A stretch of 64,000 bases of DNA from Burkholderiales bacterium. Lineage in GTDB: Bacteria > Pseudomonadota > Gammaproteobacteria > Burkholderiales > UBA11063. The DNA is taken from positions 186,001 through 250,000 of the forward strand of contig JAJFBE010000002.1 in the NCBI GenBank assembly GCA_020697255.1, read 5' to 3'. Under the pieces are notes generated by a model. It did no database searches, was not told where the DNA came from, and saw only the letters and a list, made by a program, of their open reading frames with translations. Shown here piece after piece: positions 52,785-62,274 of this stretch (its first letter is position 1; each line of letters opens with the position of its first letter). A program made the translations under genes and the position numbers.

Positions 52785-54177
52785 ATTTTCAGTAAAACAA
52801 TTATTAAATGGTGCCCTAGCTACCGATGAAACAGTAGAAATAAGCGGCTGGGTTCGTAGTCGCCGGGATTCAAAAGCTGGTCTGTCATTTATCGCCCTAA
52901 GCGATGGTTCATGCTTTACTACATTACAAATTGTTGCCGGTAATAACCTGGAAAATTATACCAGTGACATTATCCGCATTACTAAAGATTGCTCAATTAA
53001 AGCTACCGGTAAAATTGTCCCATCTTTAGGTGGTGGGCAAAATATTGAAATATTAGCTGATAAAATTGAGGTGATTGGCTTTGTAGAAAACCCGGATACA
53101 TATCCGGTTTCGCCTAAACGGCATACCGTTGAATACCTCCGTGAAGTTGCACACTTACGGGTGAGAACAAATTTAATAGCGGCAGCAACCAGGGTTAGAA
53201 ATACCGTATGCTTTAGTATTCACGAGTACCTGCAGCAAAATGGTTTTTATTGGATTCATACACCAATTATCACCTCCACAGATTGTGAAGGTGCCGGCGA
53301 ATTATTTAACGTAACCTTATTTGATATAAACCGCCCTGCCAGAGATGAAAAGGGCAATATTGACTATAAACAAGATTTTTTTGGCCGTCAAACCTATCTG
53401 ACAGTTTCCGGGCAGTTAAATGTTGAAGCATATTGTATGGCTTTATCCAAAGTTTATACTTTTGGCCCGACATTTAGAGCAGAAAATTCAAATACCACCC
53501 GTCATCTGGCCGAGTTTTGGATGGTAGAACCAGAAATTGCTTTTGCTAACTTGATGGATAATGCTAACCTCGCAACTGATTTATTAAAACATATTTTCAA
53601 ATCTGTATTAAACCGCAATAGTGATGATATGAAATTTTTTGCAGAGTTTGTAGATAAAAATGTAATAAGCCGTTTGGAACAAATTATTAATGGCAGCTTT
53701 GCTATGATAAGCTACACCGAGGCAATTAATTACCTAGAAAAAGCAAATAAAAAATTTGAGAATCCAGTTTCATGGGGTATCGATCTTGCTTCGGAACATG
53801 AACGCTGGTTATGTGAAGAGCATATTGGGCAACCAACGATTGTAACCGATTACCCTAAAGACTTTAAAGCTTTTTATATGCGCCAAAATGAAGATGGAAA
53901 AACTGTTGCAGCCATGGATATACTGGCGCCTGGTATCGGTGAAATTGTAGGTGGATCTGTTCGTGAAGAACGCTATGATATGCTCGTACGCCGTATGCGT
54001 GAGATGTCTTTAAGTGAAGAGCAGCTACATTGGTATCTGGACTTACGGCGTTTTGGCAGCGCTCCGCATGCCGGCTTTGGCTTAGGTCTGGACCGCTTAA
54101 TTAATTATATTACCGGGATTAGTAATATTCGCGATATTATTCCATTCCCACGCTACCCAAAAAGTGCAAACTTCTAA
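52777..54177 (+). CDS. asnS: Asparaginyl-tRNA synthetase
   Basis: The 466-residue class II synthetase has an OB-fold anticodon-binding domain (about 18-105; SGWVRSRRDSKAGLSFIALSDGS), motif 2 in TFGPTFRAENSNTTRHLAEFWMVEPE and motif 3 in GFGLGLDRLINYITGISNIRDIIPFPR. It is distinguished from AspRS by length and by the AsnRS-specific motif 3 end FPRYPKSANF. It overlaps pgk by 8 bp. Confidence 0.98.
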   Translation: MNKFSVKQLLNGALATDETVEISGWVRSRRDSKAGLSFIALSDGSCFTTLQIVAGNNLENYTSDIIRITKDCSIKATGKIVPSLGGGQNIEILADKIEVIGFVENPDTYPVSPKRHTVEYLREVAHLRVRTNLIAAATRVRNTVCFSIHEYLQQNGFYWIHTPIITSTDCEGAGELFNVTLFDINRPARDEKGNIDYKQDFFGRQTYLTVSGQLNVEAYCMALSKVYTFGPTFRAENSNTTRHLAEFWMVEPEIAFANLMDNANLATDLLKHIFKSVLNRNSDDMKFFAEFVDKNVISRLEQIINGSFAMISYTEAINYLEKANKKFENPVSWGIDLASEHERWLCEEHIGQPTIVTDYPKDFKAFYMRQNEDGKTVAAMDILAPGIGEIVGGSVREERYDMLVRRMREMSLSEEQLHWYLDLRRFGSAPHAGFGLGLDRLINYITGISNIRDIIPFPRYPKSANF

Positions 54178-54277
54178 CCAGCGCCGCTGGTAGGAAATTT
54201 GGCTAAACATGTATATTTAAGCATGTTATATTAAGAGAAATTTTTTGTTAAGATAGCTTAAGGAAAAACACAGGATA

Positions 54278-55900
54278 ATGAAACAAATTTATGGCTTAAA
54301 CGGACTTCTGGGTATACTGGTCATTGTTTTTGCAATCACTATCACCAGCTGCTCAAATACGCCAAATAGTGTGACTATTGGTCCAAACCAAAACCAATGC
54401 GTACAACCTGAGATGTATAAAAGTGGTACAACGCTAAGTCCTATTATTATAGGTAATCCGGACACTGCTCCTTACTGCATGTCGGTAACTATACAAAATA
54501 ATAATTCAGGTTTAAATGCAAATAATATACAAACTACCAGCTCAGGCCTGACCATGAGTTATACAGTTGAATCTACCACATATAGCAGCCAAATGTATGA
54601 CCCTGCTGCTGCCGGCATTACGATTAACAATGCCAACCAAACCCTGGGTAATGTGGAAGTATTTGATCCGAATAACTGCCTAACTACCAGTGGAGCTAAT
54701 GTGGTAACTATTAATTCCGGCGGAATGTCATGTACTTTTTATATGCAAATTCTTGCAGAATCTAATCCAGTTGGAATATACGGTACAAATTTAAACTATA
54801 ACTATACCAACGGTAACCAAAACTACTCGGTTAGCACAAATGTTAACCAACGTGTTAATCTATACGCCGGGGGCACAGCCGGTTTATTTGTAGATGAGAC
54901 CGGGGCATGGCTGCCGGGGTCATCACTACAGGGACTAAATTCAATAACTGGCACAGTAACTGGTCTTGCCCGTGATTTATATGGTAATATCTATATCTCT
55001 ACTGCACAGCTTGTTTATTTGTATAACGGGATGTCTACTACTCAGGTAGCTAATGCAATACCGGGAGTACAAATAAATGGGATTACAACGGATTTGAATG
55101 CTTCGGTTTATATCGCAACCAATCAGGGTATCTATAAGTTTAACCCTGATGAAAGCAGCACAGTTTGGACGCCTTATAATGATTTGTCTACTCCAAGCCA
55201 AATTACCGCTACTACAAATGTGGTTAGTATTAAAGGCTATGAAAATTTTGAAAGTGTTAATGTGATTTACGCAACTACTGAAAGCCAGGCATATGTTTGC
55301 AACACACAGAGTGATTTGAATGGTTCACTTGGTTGTCATTGGACTTTATTAAATAATGGCGTTTCACCTAATATATTCTCACCCAATGCTCTTGCTGTAG
55401 ACTATTACAATAATTTATACACTGCCAATGAAAGTTCAGTAAACACATATACAACTTTATGGCAAAATATAGGTTATTTTCTTCAGCCAGGTACCACCAC
55501 CGGCACATTATCTTCAATTTATTGGACGTTGTTTAGTAACACCCAGATTTTATATGTAGGTGAACATAATACTTTATCCTCAACCGAAAACACGGTTTAT
55601 CTATGTAACCCTTCCCCATCGGGATGTGGCCCTGTCCAAAGCTCTAATAATAACTCCCTCACCGGCAATGTATTTGCAGTGGTTTCTGATGGAGCTAATA
55701 ATTTATATGCTGTTGGTAATGGATTAAATTCAGCTGATTTTGCAACCACACCTAATGTTTTTGGAGCGTTTTTAACTGTTCCATCAAGTGGTTTTGTGGC
55801 AAGTACTCCATGGACTCCAATATCTAATGGTTCTCCGGCTGTAATTAGCGGCGGATCTCTAACGATATTGAAAGTATCTTCAATGTTAACTTCATATTAA
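54278..55900 (+). CDS. Propeller-like lipoprotein, paralog A
   Basis: The 540-residue protein has a lipoprotein signal peptide ending ITSCS. Its first part (to about 200) contains APYCMSVTIQNNNSG and a cysteine-bearing FDPNNCLTTSG, and recurs in the next gene. The rest has beta-propeller-like repeats (ARDLYGNIYISTAQLVYLYNGM, DLNASVYIATNQGIYKFNPDES, DYYNNLYTANESSVNTY, DGANNLYAVGNG). It is Ser/Thr/Asn-rich and without an enzymatic motif. It lies 10 bp before paralog B and was probably tandemly duplicated. A surface-exposed or binding role is only a guess. Confidence 0.75.
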   Translation: MKQIYGLNGLLGILVIVFAITITSCSNTPNSVTIGPNQNQCVQPEMYKSGTTLSPIIIGNPDTAPYCMSVTIQNNNSGLNANNIQTTSSGLTMSYTVESTTYSSQMYDPAAAGITINNANQTLGNVEVFDPNNCLTTSGANVVTINSGGMSCTFYMQILAESNPVGIYGTNLNYNYTNGNQNYSVSTNVNQRVNLYAGGTAGLFVDETGAWLPGSSLQGLNSITGTVTGLARDLYGNIYISTAQLVYLYNGMSTTQVANAIPGVQINGITTDLNASVYIATNQGIYKFNPDESSTVWTPYNDLSTPSQITATTNVVSIKGYENFESVNVIYATTESQAYVCNTQSDLNGSLGCHWTLLNNGVSPNIFSPNALAVDYYNNLYTANESSVNTYTTLWQNIGYFLQPGTTTGTLSSIYWTLFSNTQILYVGEHNTLSSTENTVYLCNPSPSGCGPVQSSNNNSLTGNVFAVVSDGANNLYAVGNGLNSADFATTPNVFGAFLTVPSSGFVASTPWTPISNGSPAVISGGSLTILKVSSMLTSY

Positions 55901-55910
55901 GAGCATAATT

Positions 55911-57386
55911 ATGATTAAAAAAATTTTAGCCGGTATCTTTATTTTATGTAGCATTTTAGGCTTAAATGGATGCAGTGGAAATACTTCACTTTCCTATTCA
56001 TTTGTGCAGGGATCATGTCCTAATGGTGTCAACCGGGCTCCATATTGTATGGCCGTTACAGTGCAAAATAATGCCTCCGGTGGGCAAACTTGGATCACCA
56101 GTACCAGCTATGGAATCAGTAACCTAAACATTACCACCAGCGGCGCACCGAATGTGCAAACTCCGAGTACCAATAAATCATCAATGGATCCGAATAATTG
56201 TACCGGTTCAACTATTGCTGCCGGACAGAATTGTACAATTTATTTTAAGATAAATTATGAATCTTTTCCAACTACATCAAGTGAACCAGTCAATGTAACT
56301 CTCAACTATACCCTGAATAATAATTTATTCGGTAGCGGAAGTACCGGAAATACCAGCTCATTTACCATTTATCAGGTTACTAATTTGTACGCAGCCCAAT
56401 CAAACGGTTGGGTTGCTACCTTTAATGTAGTAAGTCCGACTGGTTCAAATTTCTTTGCTGAATCGGCATCAGATCCGATCAATACCAGCGCCTCTGATAC
56501 CAGTTCGTACGGGTTTCTATATCTAGGCGGCAATAATGGTATCTATGTTATGGGTGCTGAATCAGGGAGCGAATCTTCCGGACCGTCTATTGCTCCATCA
56601 ACATTTAGCGGAGCTATCGGTAATCTATTTGTATTTTCATCCAGCTTATACGCAGTACCAAGTAGTGTAAATGGTACCTCAATCTGGCTTTATGACTTAT
56701 CTGCCCAAACCTGGGCCACTAGTGCAGCTTTCAGCTTGGGTAGCCAGCTAAGGCCTAATGCAAATACAATATCTTCTGGTGGAGTATTCTACTTTGCCGG
56801 GACAAACCAGGTGTTTACCTGCTCCAGTAGCAGTAGCTCCGGCAGTACAAGTAATTGTACTAATGATGGCGTAGGAACTGCCAGCAACGGACCTGGAACT
56901 ATAAATGCTATAGCCTTTCCTAATAGCGGTAGTACACCATTTACTGGTTTTTATGTTGGCGGATCAAATGGCTTATATGCCGAATCTGGCTCTTCAATCA
57001 TACCGGTTAATGCAACCAATACCTGGATTCAGGTCCCTGGGGTAACATCCGGTAATGCTATTATGGCAATGACCAGCTTTAATAACAATTTATATGCTGG
57101 TGATAATCAGGGTAATATATGGTATGTACCTAATACATATGTATCAGGTAGTACCACCCCTCCGACTGCAACATTGGTTGCAAGTGTTGGTTCCCCGATC
57201 TCAGCTATGACGGTAGATAAATTTGGCGGGATATTATACTTTTCTACCACATCAGGGGGCACATCCTCAATATATGGTTGTAATATTTCCAGTACACCTA
57301 GCTCGTGTACGCCACAAGTTAGCTCTACCGTGTTATACCCGGTAGTCAACCTAAGCATAGCCTCACAACTGGTTACTAGTTTATAG
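55911..57386 (+). CDS. Propeller-like lipoprotein, paralog B
   Basis: The 491-residue protein has lipobox LNGCS and the same layout as paralog A: RAPYCMAVTVQNNASG and MDPNNCTGST in the first part, then propeller-like repeats (FLYLGGNNGIYVMGAES, NAIAFPNSG, NNLYAGDNQGNIWYVP, KFGGILYFSTTSGG). The similarity runs along most of the length but the repeats have diverged. A fragment of a third such protein may be the remnant at 5052. It precedes engB by 7 bp. Confidence 0.75.
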   Translation: MIKKILAGIFILCSILGLNGCSGNTSLSYSFVQGSCPNGVNRAPYCMAVTVQNNASGGQTWITSTSYGISNLNITTSGAPNVQTPSTNKSSMDPNNCTGSTIAAGQNCTIYFKINYESFPTTSSEPVNVTLNYTLNNNLFGSGSTGNTSSFTIYQVTNLYAAQSNGWVATFNVVSPTGSNFFAESASDPINTSASDTSSYGFLYLGGNNGIYVMGAESGSESSGPSIAPSTFSGAIGNLFVFSSSLYAVPSSVNGTSIWLYDLSAQTWATSAAFSLGSQLRPNANTISSGGVFYFAGTNQVFTCSSSSSSGSTSNCTNDGVGTASNGPGTINAIAFPNSGSTPFTGFYVGGSNGLYAESGSSIIPVNATNTWIQVPGVTSGNAIMAMTSFNNNLYAGDNQGNIWYVPNTYVSGSTTPPTATLVASVGSPISAMTVDKFGGILYFSTTSGGTSSIYGCNISSTPSSCTPQVSSTVLYPVVNLSIASQLVTSL

Positions 57387-57393
57387 AGACTAA

Positions 57394-58011
57394 ATGCAAA
57401 AATATCATTATAAACAAGCCAGGTTTTTTACAACTGTGAATGATCTGGCAAGCCTGCCTGCAGAAAGTGCCCGGGAAATCGCATTTGCCGGGCGTTCTAA
57501 TGCAGGTAAATCAAGTCTTATCAACACACTGACTAATCAGACTCGTCTGGCATTTACTTCAAAAACTCCAGGACGCACTCAGCACATTAACTATTTTTCT
57601 ATTGGAGAAGATGGTACATTCCTGGTAGATTTACCTGGCTATGGTTATGCCAAAGTACCCGAGAAAGTTCGTAAACATTGGGTAACTTTACTTGGCGAAT
57701 ACTTAGCTCATAGAGACCAGCTAGTTGGTTTAGTTATGATTATGGATTCGCGCCATCCACTAAAAGATTTGGACTATACAATGCTTGAATACTTTGAAGC
57801 AACCGGTAAGCCTATACATCTGGTGCTCTCAAAATCTGACAAGCTAAATAATCAGGAAAAGGCTAAAACTTTATCTTTCGTAAAGAAACAGCTGGAACAT
57901 GATGGGTTTAAAAATTTTAGCGTTCAATTATTCTCCTCCTCAAAAAAAGTTGGCGTCCCGGAATTGGAGGGGATATTGGATGAGTGGCTGGCGGGCGCTA
58001 TGCTTGAATAG
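57394..58011 (+). CDS. engB: GTP-binding protein EngB (YihA/YsxC)
   Basis: The 205-residue TRAFAC GTPase has G1 [15 protein letters not shown] (about 28-42), G2 around [10 protein letters not shown]3 [10 protein letters not shown] and G4 LSKSDK. It is needed for large-subunit maturation and normal division. It follows two lipoprotein genes, which is unusual company. Full length (about 195-210). Confidence 0.96.
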   Translation: MQKYHYKQARFFTTVNDLASLPAESAREIAFAGRSNAGKSSLINTLTNQTRLAFTSKTPGRTQHINYFSIGEDGTFLVDLPGYGYAKVPEKVRKHWVTLLGEYLAHRDQLVGLVMIMDSRHPLKDLDYTMLEYFEATGKPIHLVLSKSDKLNNQEKAKTLSFVKKQLEHDGFKNFSVQLFSSSKKVGVPELEGILDEWLAGAMLE

Positions 58012-58056
58012 TACTCTAAGATCTTATTGGCTAATTTCATTTTATTAATAATATTA

Positions 58057-58105
58057 GTGGGTTGCACCCACACGCCATACTTTTTTGCTTAATCAAAAAA
58101 GTATG
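58057..58105. other. Two hairpins after engB
   Basis: GTGGGT-TGC-ACCCAC (58057-58071) is a perfect 6-bp stem, and CATACTTTTTTG (58076-58087) pairs with CAAAAAAGTATG (58094-58105) over a 6-base loop, a perfect 12-bp stem. They lie between the convergent engB and the minus-strand gene at 58122. The second could end transcription from both sides, though the T tract lies within the stem. Confidence 0.6.
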
Positions 58106-58121
58106 CAAAAAAATCAAGTCC

Positions 58122-58427
58122 TCATGAAATTTTTATACGGCTAAAACCCTCCTTGCTTATGGTAGCAGAAGTTTCGCCTATGAACAATGGTGGTTCATAT
58201 AATTTTGCATACTGTTGTAGCATAAAACCACCCCTTTTTTCATCAGGAAATTTTATATCATTTCTACTTAAAACATATTCTAATGACCCTATAATAGCTA
58301 TTTTATGTCTATAAAAGTGCTTTAGCTTATCAGATTTTCTATAAATAACAAAGAATAATGTCTCAAGAGCTATAAACGGCAACGCCCATAAATATAAATT
58401 AATATTTACGTCTTTTGGCATCTTCAT
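58122..58427 (-). CDS. Truncated paralog of the TPR-protein C-terminal domain
   Basis: The 101-residue protein matches the last ~100 residues of the neighbouring TPR protein: NINLYLWALPFIALETLFFVIYRKSDKLKHFYRHKIAIIGSLEYVL against the near-identical FNLYLWAIPVIALEALFYFIYKKADKLMHFYRHKIAVIGSLEYLL, then LQQYAKLYEPPLFIGETSA. It keeps one membrane segment (about 9-25) and the soluble end but no TPRs. It begins with an ATG that overlaps a small upstream frame (TCATGA). It may be a stand-alone half or a decayed duplicate. Confidence 0.7.
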   Translation of the reverse strand: MKMPKDVNINLYLWALPFIALETLFFVIYRKSDKLKHFYRHKIAIIGSLEYVLSRNDIKFPDEKRGGFMLQQYAKLYEPPLFIGETSATISKEGFSRIKIS

Positions 58428-58567
58428 GACCTTCCTCCACTCTTTTTCAAATAGTTCAACAATTTACCGAAGTTTTCAAACTCAACAATTTCATATTCAC
58501 CCATGCGGCGGTAATGATGTTTTTCATGTGCGTTATCAATTATATCAGACGTAGTGGGATAAGTCAC
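58424..58567 (-). CDS. Small possible coding frame upstream of the truncated paralog
   Basis: A GTG at 58567 opens 47 codons (TYPTTSDIIDNAHEKHHYRRMGEYEIVEFENFGKLLNYL...) ending in a TGA that overlaps the next gene's ATG by four bases. The coupling and ordinary residue mix argue for a coding frame, but there is no strong ribosome binding site and I do not recognise the peptide. It may be the remains of the N-terminal part of the truncated paralog, unrelated to the TPR region. Confidence 0.4.
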   Translation of the reverse strand: MTYPTTSDIIDNAHEKHHYRRMGEYEIVEFENFGKLLNYLKKSGGRS

Positions 58568-58604
58568 ACCTGTTAAGATTTATGTAATATTTATTAGCAA
58601 ATGC

Positions 58605-59837
58605 TTAGTTTTTCTCTGAGCTTTTAATACTAAAAGTATCCGGCTTTAACATAACAGAGGTTTTCCCTATAAATGACGGAGGCTCATAGAGTTTGGCATA
58701 TTGTTGTAATTTAAAATTATCATATTGATCTAGTGGTTTGCTACTATCACGATTTTTTAACAAATACTCCAGCGAACCAATAACAGCTATTTTATGTCTA
58801 TAAAAATGCATTAATTTATCGGCTTTCTTATAAATAAAATAGAATAACGCTTCTAGGGCAATTACCGGAATTGCCCATAAATATAGGTTAAAATGTTCTA
58901 CCAAAGATAAAGATATTAATAACTCTTTCACACCAAATTTATATAATAATCCACAAATAAATACCACCATAAAAACTAATAACCCAACAACAAGAATAAA
59001 ATAACGCTTAGATTGCTTTTTATAAAACTCCAGCTCTTCATTAAAATGATTTACTATGAGGGTTACTTTTTCTACTTCATGCACAGCTTGATCTATCTGT
59101 CTTTCTTTATCCATCATCTGTTGGGCACGAATTTTATTTTGATTATAATTAGGATTGAACGGATTTAACTCTATTGCAAATTCATAATCTGCAATAGCAT
59201 CTTCATATTTCTCTAATTTGAGCTTTGCATTCCCCCTGTTATTAAATGCATCCATAAACATAGGGTTTAGCGCTATAGCCATGTCATAATCAGAAATTGC
59301 GCTTTCATGTTCGTTTATGTTATCTTTAACCAATCCTCTACCATTATAAGCACTAGCTAACTTAGGATTAAGCTGTATAGCCCTATCATAATCTTTAATT
59401 GCTTCTTTATAATTTCTGAGTTGAAATCTGGCATCTCCCCTACTACTATAAGCTTCAGCAAAATCCGGATTTAACTCTATTGCCATATTAAAATCAGCAA
59501 TAGCTTCTTTATATTTATCCGCATCTACTTCTGTGCTATTTCTTTGGATATAACCTGCCGGAACACGGGAACTAAATTTTATAGCTTTATCAAGCTTTGA
59601 ATTTCCCCGATTGTTATAGGCATGTGTAAATCGTGGATTTAAATTAATTGCTTTATCAAAATCCTTTATTGACTCTTCATATTTACCTAGTTTATATTTT
59701 GCAATTCCCCGATAATTATAAGTATCAGCATTTTTAGGGTCTAACTTAGCAACCTCATCATAATAGGTTATTGCTTCTTCATATCTGCCTTCGGCATATT
59801 TAGCATTCCCTTTTTTTAAAAGTTCTACAACATTCAT
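58605..59837 (-). CDS. TPR protein with a membrane-anchored C-terminus
   Basis: The 410-residue protein has about six TPR repeats (about 5-240) of the type YxxAIxDYxxAIxLNPxxxxAYNNRG, then a charged helix (about 240-275), two membrane segments (about 281-301 and 322-345, the second within the FNLYLWAIPVIALEALFYF block) and a soluble end with HFYRHKIAVIGSLEYLL. TPRs bind other proteins, so it is probably a scaffold on the inner membrane. The C-terminal part is a separate domain, since a paralog of it stands alone at 58122. No ligand or pathway is evident. Confidence 0.82.
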   Translation of the reverse strand: MNVVELLKKGNAKYAEGRYEEAITYYDEVAKLDPKNADTYNYRGIAKYKLGKYEESIKDFDKAINLNPRFTHAYNNRGNSKLDKAIKFSSRVPAGYIQRNSTEVDADKYKEAIADFNMAIELNPDFAEAYSSRGDARFQLRNYKEAIKDYDRAIQLNPKLASAYNGRGLVKDNINEHESAISDYDMAIALNPMFMDAFNNRGNAKLKLEKYEDAIADYEFAIELNPFNPNYNQNKIRAQQMMDKERQIDQAVHEVEKVTLIVNHFNEELEFYKKQSKRYFILVVGLLVFMVVFICGLLYKFGVKELLISLSLVEHFNLYLWAIPVIALEALFYFIYKKADKLMHFYRHKIAVIGSLEYLLKNRDSSKPLDQYDNFKLQQYAKLYEPPSFIGKTSVMLKPDTFSIKSSEKN

Positions 59838-60178
59838 GATAACCTACGCACTAATAAATAACATATTTCTCCATATAAAAATATAAATATTAAGTTCTGT
59901 AAAAAATTAAGCAATTAAGCTCAACATTAGCAATTTAAAAACTTATACTCTTTGCCCTTTTCTATTATATTATACCAAATACCCCAGTTAGTACAACATA
60001 ATTATTTGAAATTATTTGAAGTTTTATAACTATTATAACCTTGAAATTATTTCTTCAGGTCAATATTCTAACTTACAACATTTCTATTGAGTATTGACAC
60101 ATATTAGAAATTCTACTTTACTTATTTTATAATTCATGGTATACTATTGTTAAACAAGTTAAACAAAAGGAGAAAATC
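59838..60178. other. Intergenic stretch before relBE
   Basis: 341 bp between divergent genes. An ATTATTTGAA direct repeat lies at about 60001-60020, TTGACA at 60094-60099 without a matching -10, and the relBE promoter/operator at its right end. No gene or RNA is seen. Confidence 0.4.
60140..60166 (+). promoter_or_regulatory. relBE promoter and tandem operator
   Basis: TATACT at 60140-60145 is a likely -10 box, with TTTACT (60117-60122) 17 bp upstream. GTTAAACAA occurs twice in tandem (60149-60157 and 60158-60166) directly downstream, as expected for a site bound by the ribbon-helix-helix antitoxin. Confidence 0.55.
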
Positions 60179-60397
60179 ATGTTAGGTGTTAGGCTAGATA
60201 AAGATACCGAATCAAGATTAAATAATTTATCTAAAAGTACTCATAGAAGTAAATCTTACTATGTTAAAGCTGCATTAAATGAATATCTTGATGATTTGGA
60301 AGATATTGCTATAGCAGAGCAAAGATTAGCTAATATTCGGGCAGGTATAGAAACTACAAGAAGCTTAGAAGAAGTTATGAAAGACTTAGGCATATAA
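60179..60397 (+). CDS. RelB-type ribbon-helix-helix antitoxin
   Basis: The 72-residue protein starts MLGVRLDKDTESRLNNLSKSTHRSKSYYVKAALNEYLDDLED, a ribbon-helix-helix domain, followed by an acidic tail (AIAEQRLANIRAG...EEVMKDLGI) typical of antitoxins of the RelB/CopG type. AAGGAG precedes the ATG. It overlaps the toxin by one base (TAATG). Confidence 0.9.
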   Translation: MLGVRLDKDTESRLNNLSKSTHRSKSYYVKAALNEYLDDLEDIAIAEQRLANIRAGIETTRSLEEVMKDLGI

Positions 60398-60657
60398 TGT
60401 GGTCTGTTCGAGTTGGTAAAACTGCTGAAAAAGAATTAAAGAAGCTGGATAAGCAAACACAAATAAGAATATCAAAGGAATTAATAAAAATTTCTATTAA
60501 TCCACGCGGCTATGGGAAAGGACTTACTGGTAAGTTATCTGGGTTATGGCGTTACCGGGTAGGAGATTATAGAATAGTTTGTGAACTTATAGATAAAATA
60601 ATGGTTGTCATGGTAGTGAGCGTTGCCCATCGGCAGGAGATTTACAAAAACCTATAA
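60397..60657 (+). CDS. RelE-type mRNA interferase toxin
   Basis: The 86-residue protein fits the RelE/ParE fold: VRVGKTAEKELKKLDKQ at the start, LTGKLSGLWRYRVGDYRIVCEL in the middle and the basic VSVAHRQEIYK at the end. RelE toxins cut mRNA in the ribosomal A site. The basic residues needed (LWRYR, DYRIV, HR) are present, so RelE is favoured over ParE. It follows RelB with a one-base overlap. Confidence 0.9.
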   Translation: MWSVRVGKTAEKELKKLDKQTQIRISKELIKISINPRGYGKGLTGKLSGLWRYRVGDYRIVCELIDKIMVVMVVSVAHRQEIYKNL

Positions 60658-60710
60658 GTTTAAAAAATTTAGAGTCTGAATATTCTTACAACGAATACTA
60701 AGCTCATATA

Positions 60711-62058
60711 TTATTGCTTATTTTGGGATACTGTGCTTATAGCATTTATTGGCGGTTTATTATGCCAAAAACTTTTAACATTTAAGCAGAATTTTCTTTT
60801 TTTCTCATCGATTAGGAAAGTGAAAAAGAAACAGCCCATAATTACTATTGGAATAATTAGCATAGCAATTTTATAAGCATCTACAGAATAGGTCTTAATC
60901 CCATCAGAAGCAAACTCACCACTCCAATAAAAATTTAATATTGCGCCAGCTAATCTTTGGCAAAGCACTCCAATACCCATACATATAAGGTTTATTACTG
61001 CTCCGGTAAACTCCGGCAAGCTTGGCCGGTAATACATCCCTACCCATAGTAAAAGATAACACCTGCGTTGAAGAAAATATACCAAATATAATGCTTACAA
61101 AACATAAAATTTCAAATGGAAGTCTTATATATAAGATAAGAAAAGATAATATAAAAGCAGCAATAGATGCATATCTAATTATCCTTATCTTGCTTTGAAT
61201 AAAAACCGTAAGTACGCCGGAAATAGCTGAACCAATCGCCCAACCAATAAAAATCATTGAACTAACAAAGCTTGCCTGTGTCAAGGAAAATCCATATACT
61301 TTAGTTAGAAATTTTATGCCCCATAGCTCTGCAAAAACAGTGGTGGGCGTAAATAATAAAGCAGCTATAATACCGCCTGCCCAAATATATGGAGTTTTTA
61401 AAACTATCAAACATTGTTTATACCATCTTTTAAAAGAAATTGATCCTTCTGCCTTACAATAATATATTGCCGAATTTTGCCCTTCTGCCCTACTTAATTC
61501 ATTAAAAATAAAATAAGTTATAAATAAGCCGGCAAATATTAATAATGTTAAAGTAATGTTATTACCATACGAATTTACCAAATACCCAAGTAAGGCCTGG
61601 CCAAAAGCAGCTCCTATAAACCCAAATACCGCACCAAAAGAAGTTGTCAGACCATAATATTTTTTTGGCATATGCACAGCTGCCAACTTAAGAATACCTA
61701 CCCAGGCAAAAGCTGAACCACACCCTTGCAAAAATCTCCCTGCAGAAAAAATCAATGTATTATGAGAAGCTAAAATTAGTATGGTCCCCATAGCACAAAC
61801 TAAGGCTGCCAATGTCAGTATTTTTTTAAGCTCGTATCTGTCTAACATTATACCAACTACAAGCTGCATAGGGGTATAGGCCAGATAATAGTAGGCCCCC
61901 AGAGCACTTAATACAGTCATATTTACATGCATTAATGAGGTAAGCTCAGGTGCCATGATAGATGGAATAATTCTTAAAATATACTCATAAGCATAAAACA
62001 TAAAGCCTGAAAGTACAGCCAGGATCGAAACAAGTGTCAGATTTTCATTTGTTTTCAT
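60711..62058 (-). pseudogene. MFS transporter broken by a frameshift
   Basis: Codons from 62058 give about 350 residues of a multi-span MFS protein (YEYILRIIPSIMAPEL, then GAYYYLAYTPMQLVVGIMLDRYELKK as the loop motif, FLQGCGSAFAWVGILKLA). At about 61008-61015, after VLPAKLAG, the frame shifts: the real continuation FTGAVINLICMGIGVLCQRLAGAILNFYW is in the next frame and ends at 60711. Removing one base restores a full-length gene of about 430-450 residues. The ORF from 62058 runs on to a stop at 60916. Either the gene is inactive or there is an indel in the sequence. The MFS subgroup resembles a proton symporter; substrate unknown. Confidence 0.8.
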
Positions 62059-62274
62059 AATATATTATTTACCTTATATATTTTAACTTAGTTCGATATT
62101 ATAGTTATTTTTTAAAAAACATTCTCCTAATATATTTGACCTAAGAATTTAACCTGCAAAACTTTATTTGCTAAAAATGCTAATGTTATAATTACTTAGC
62201 TCAGGGTGTAGGCTACTGAGAAAAACTATAAATTGTAAATAAACTATTTTAAATTAAATATTTTTAAGTTAAAA

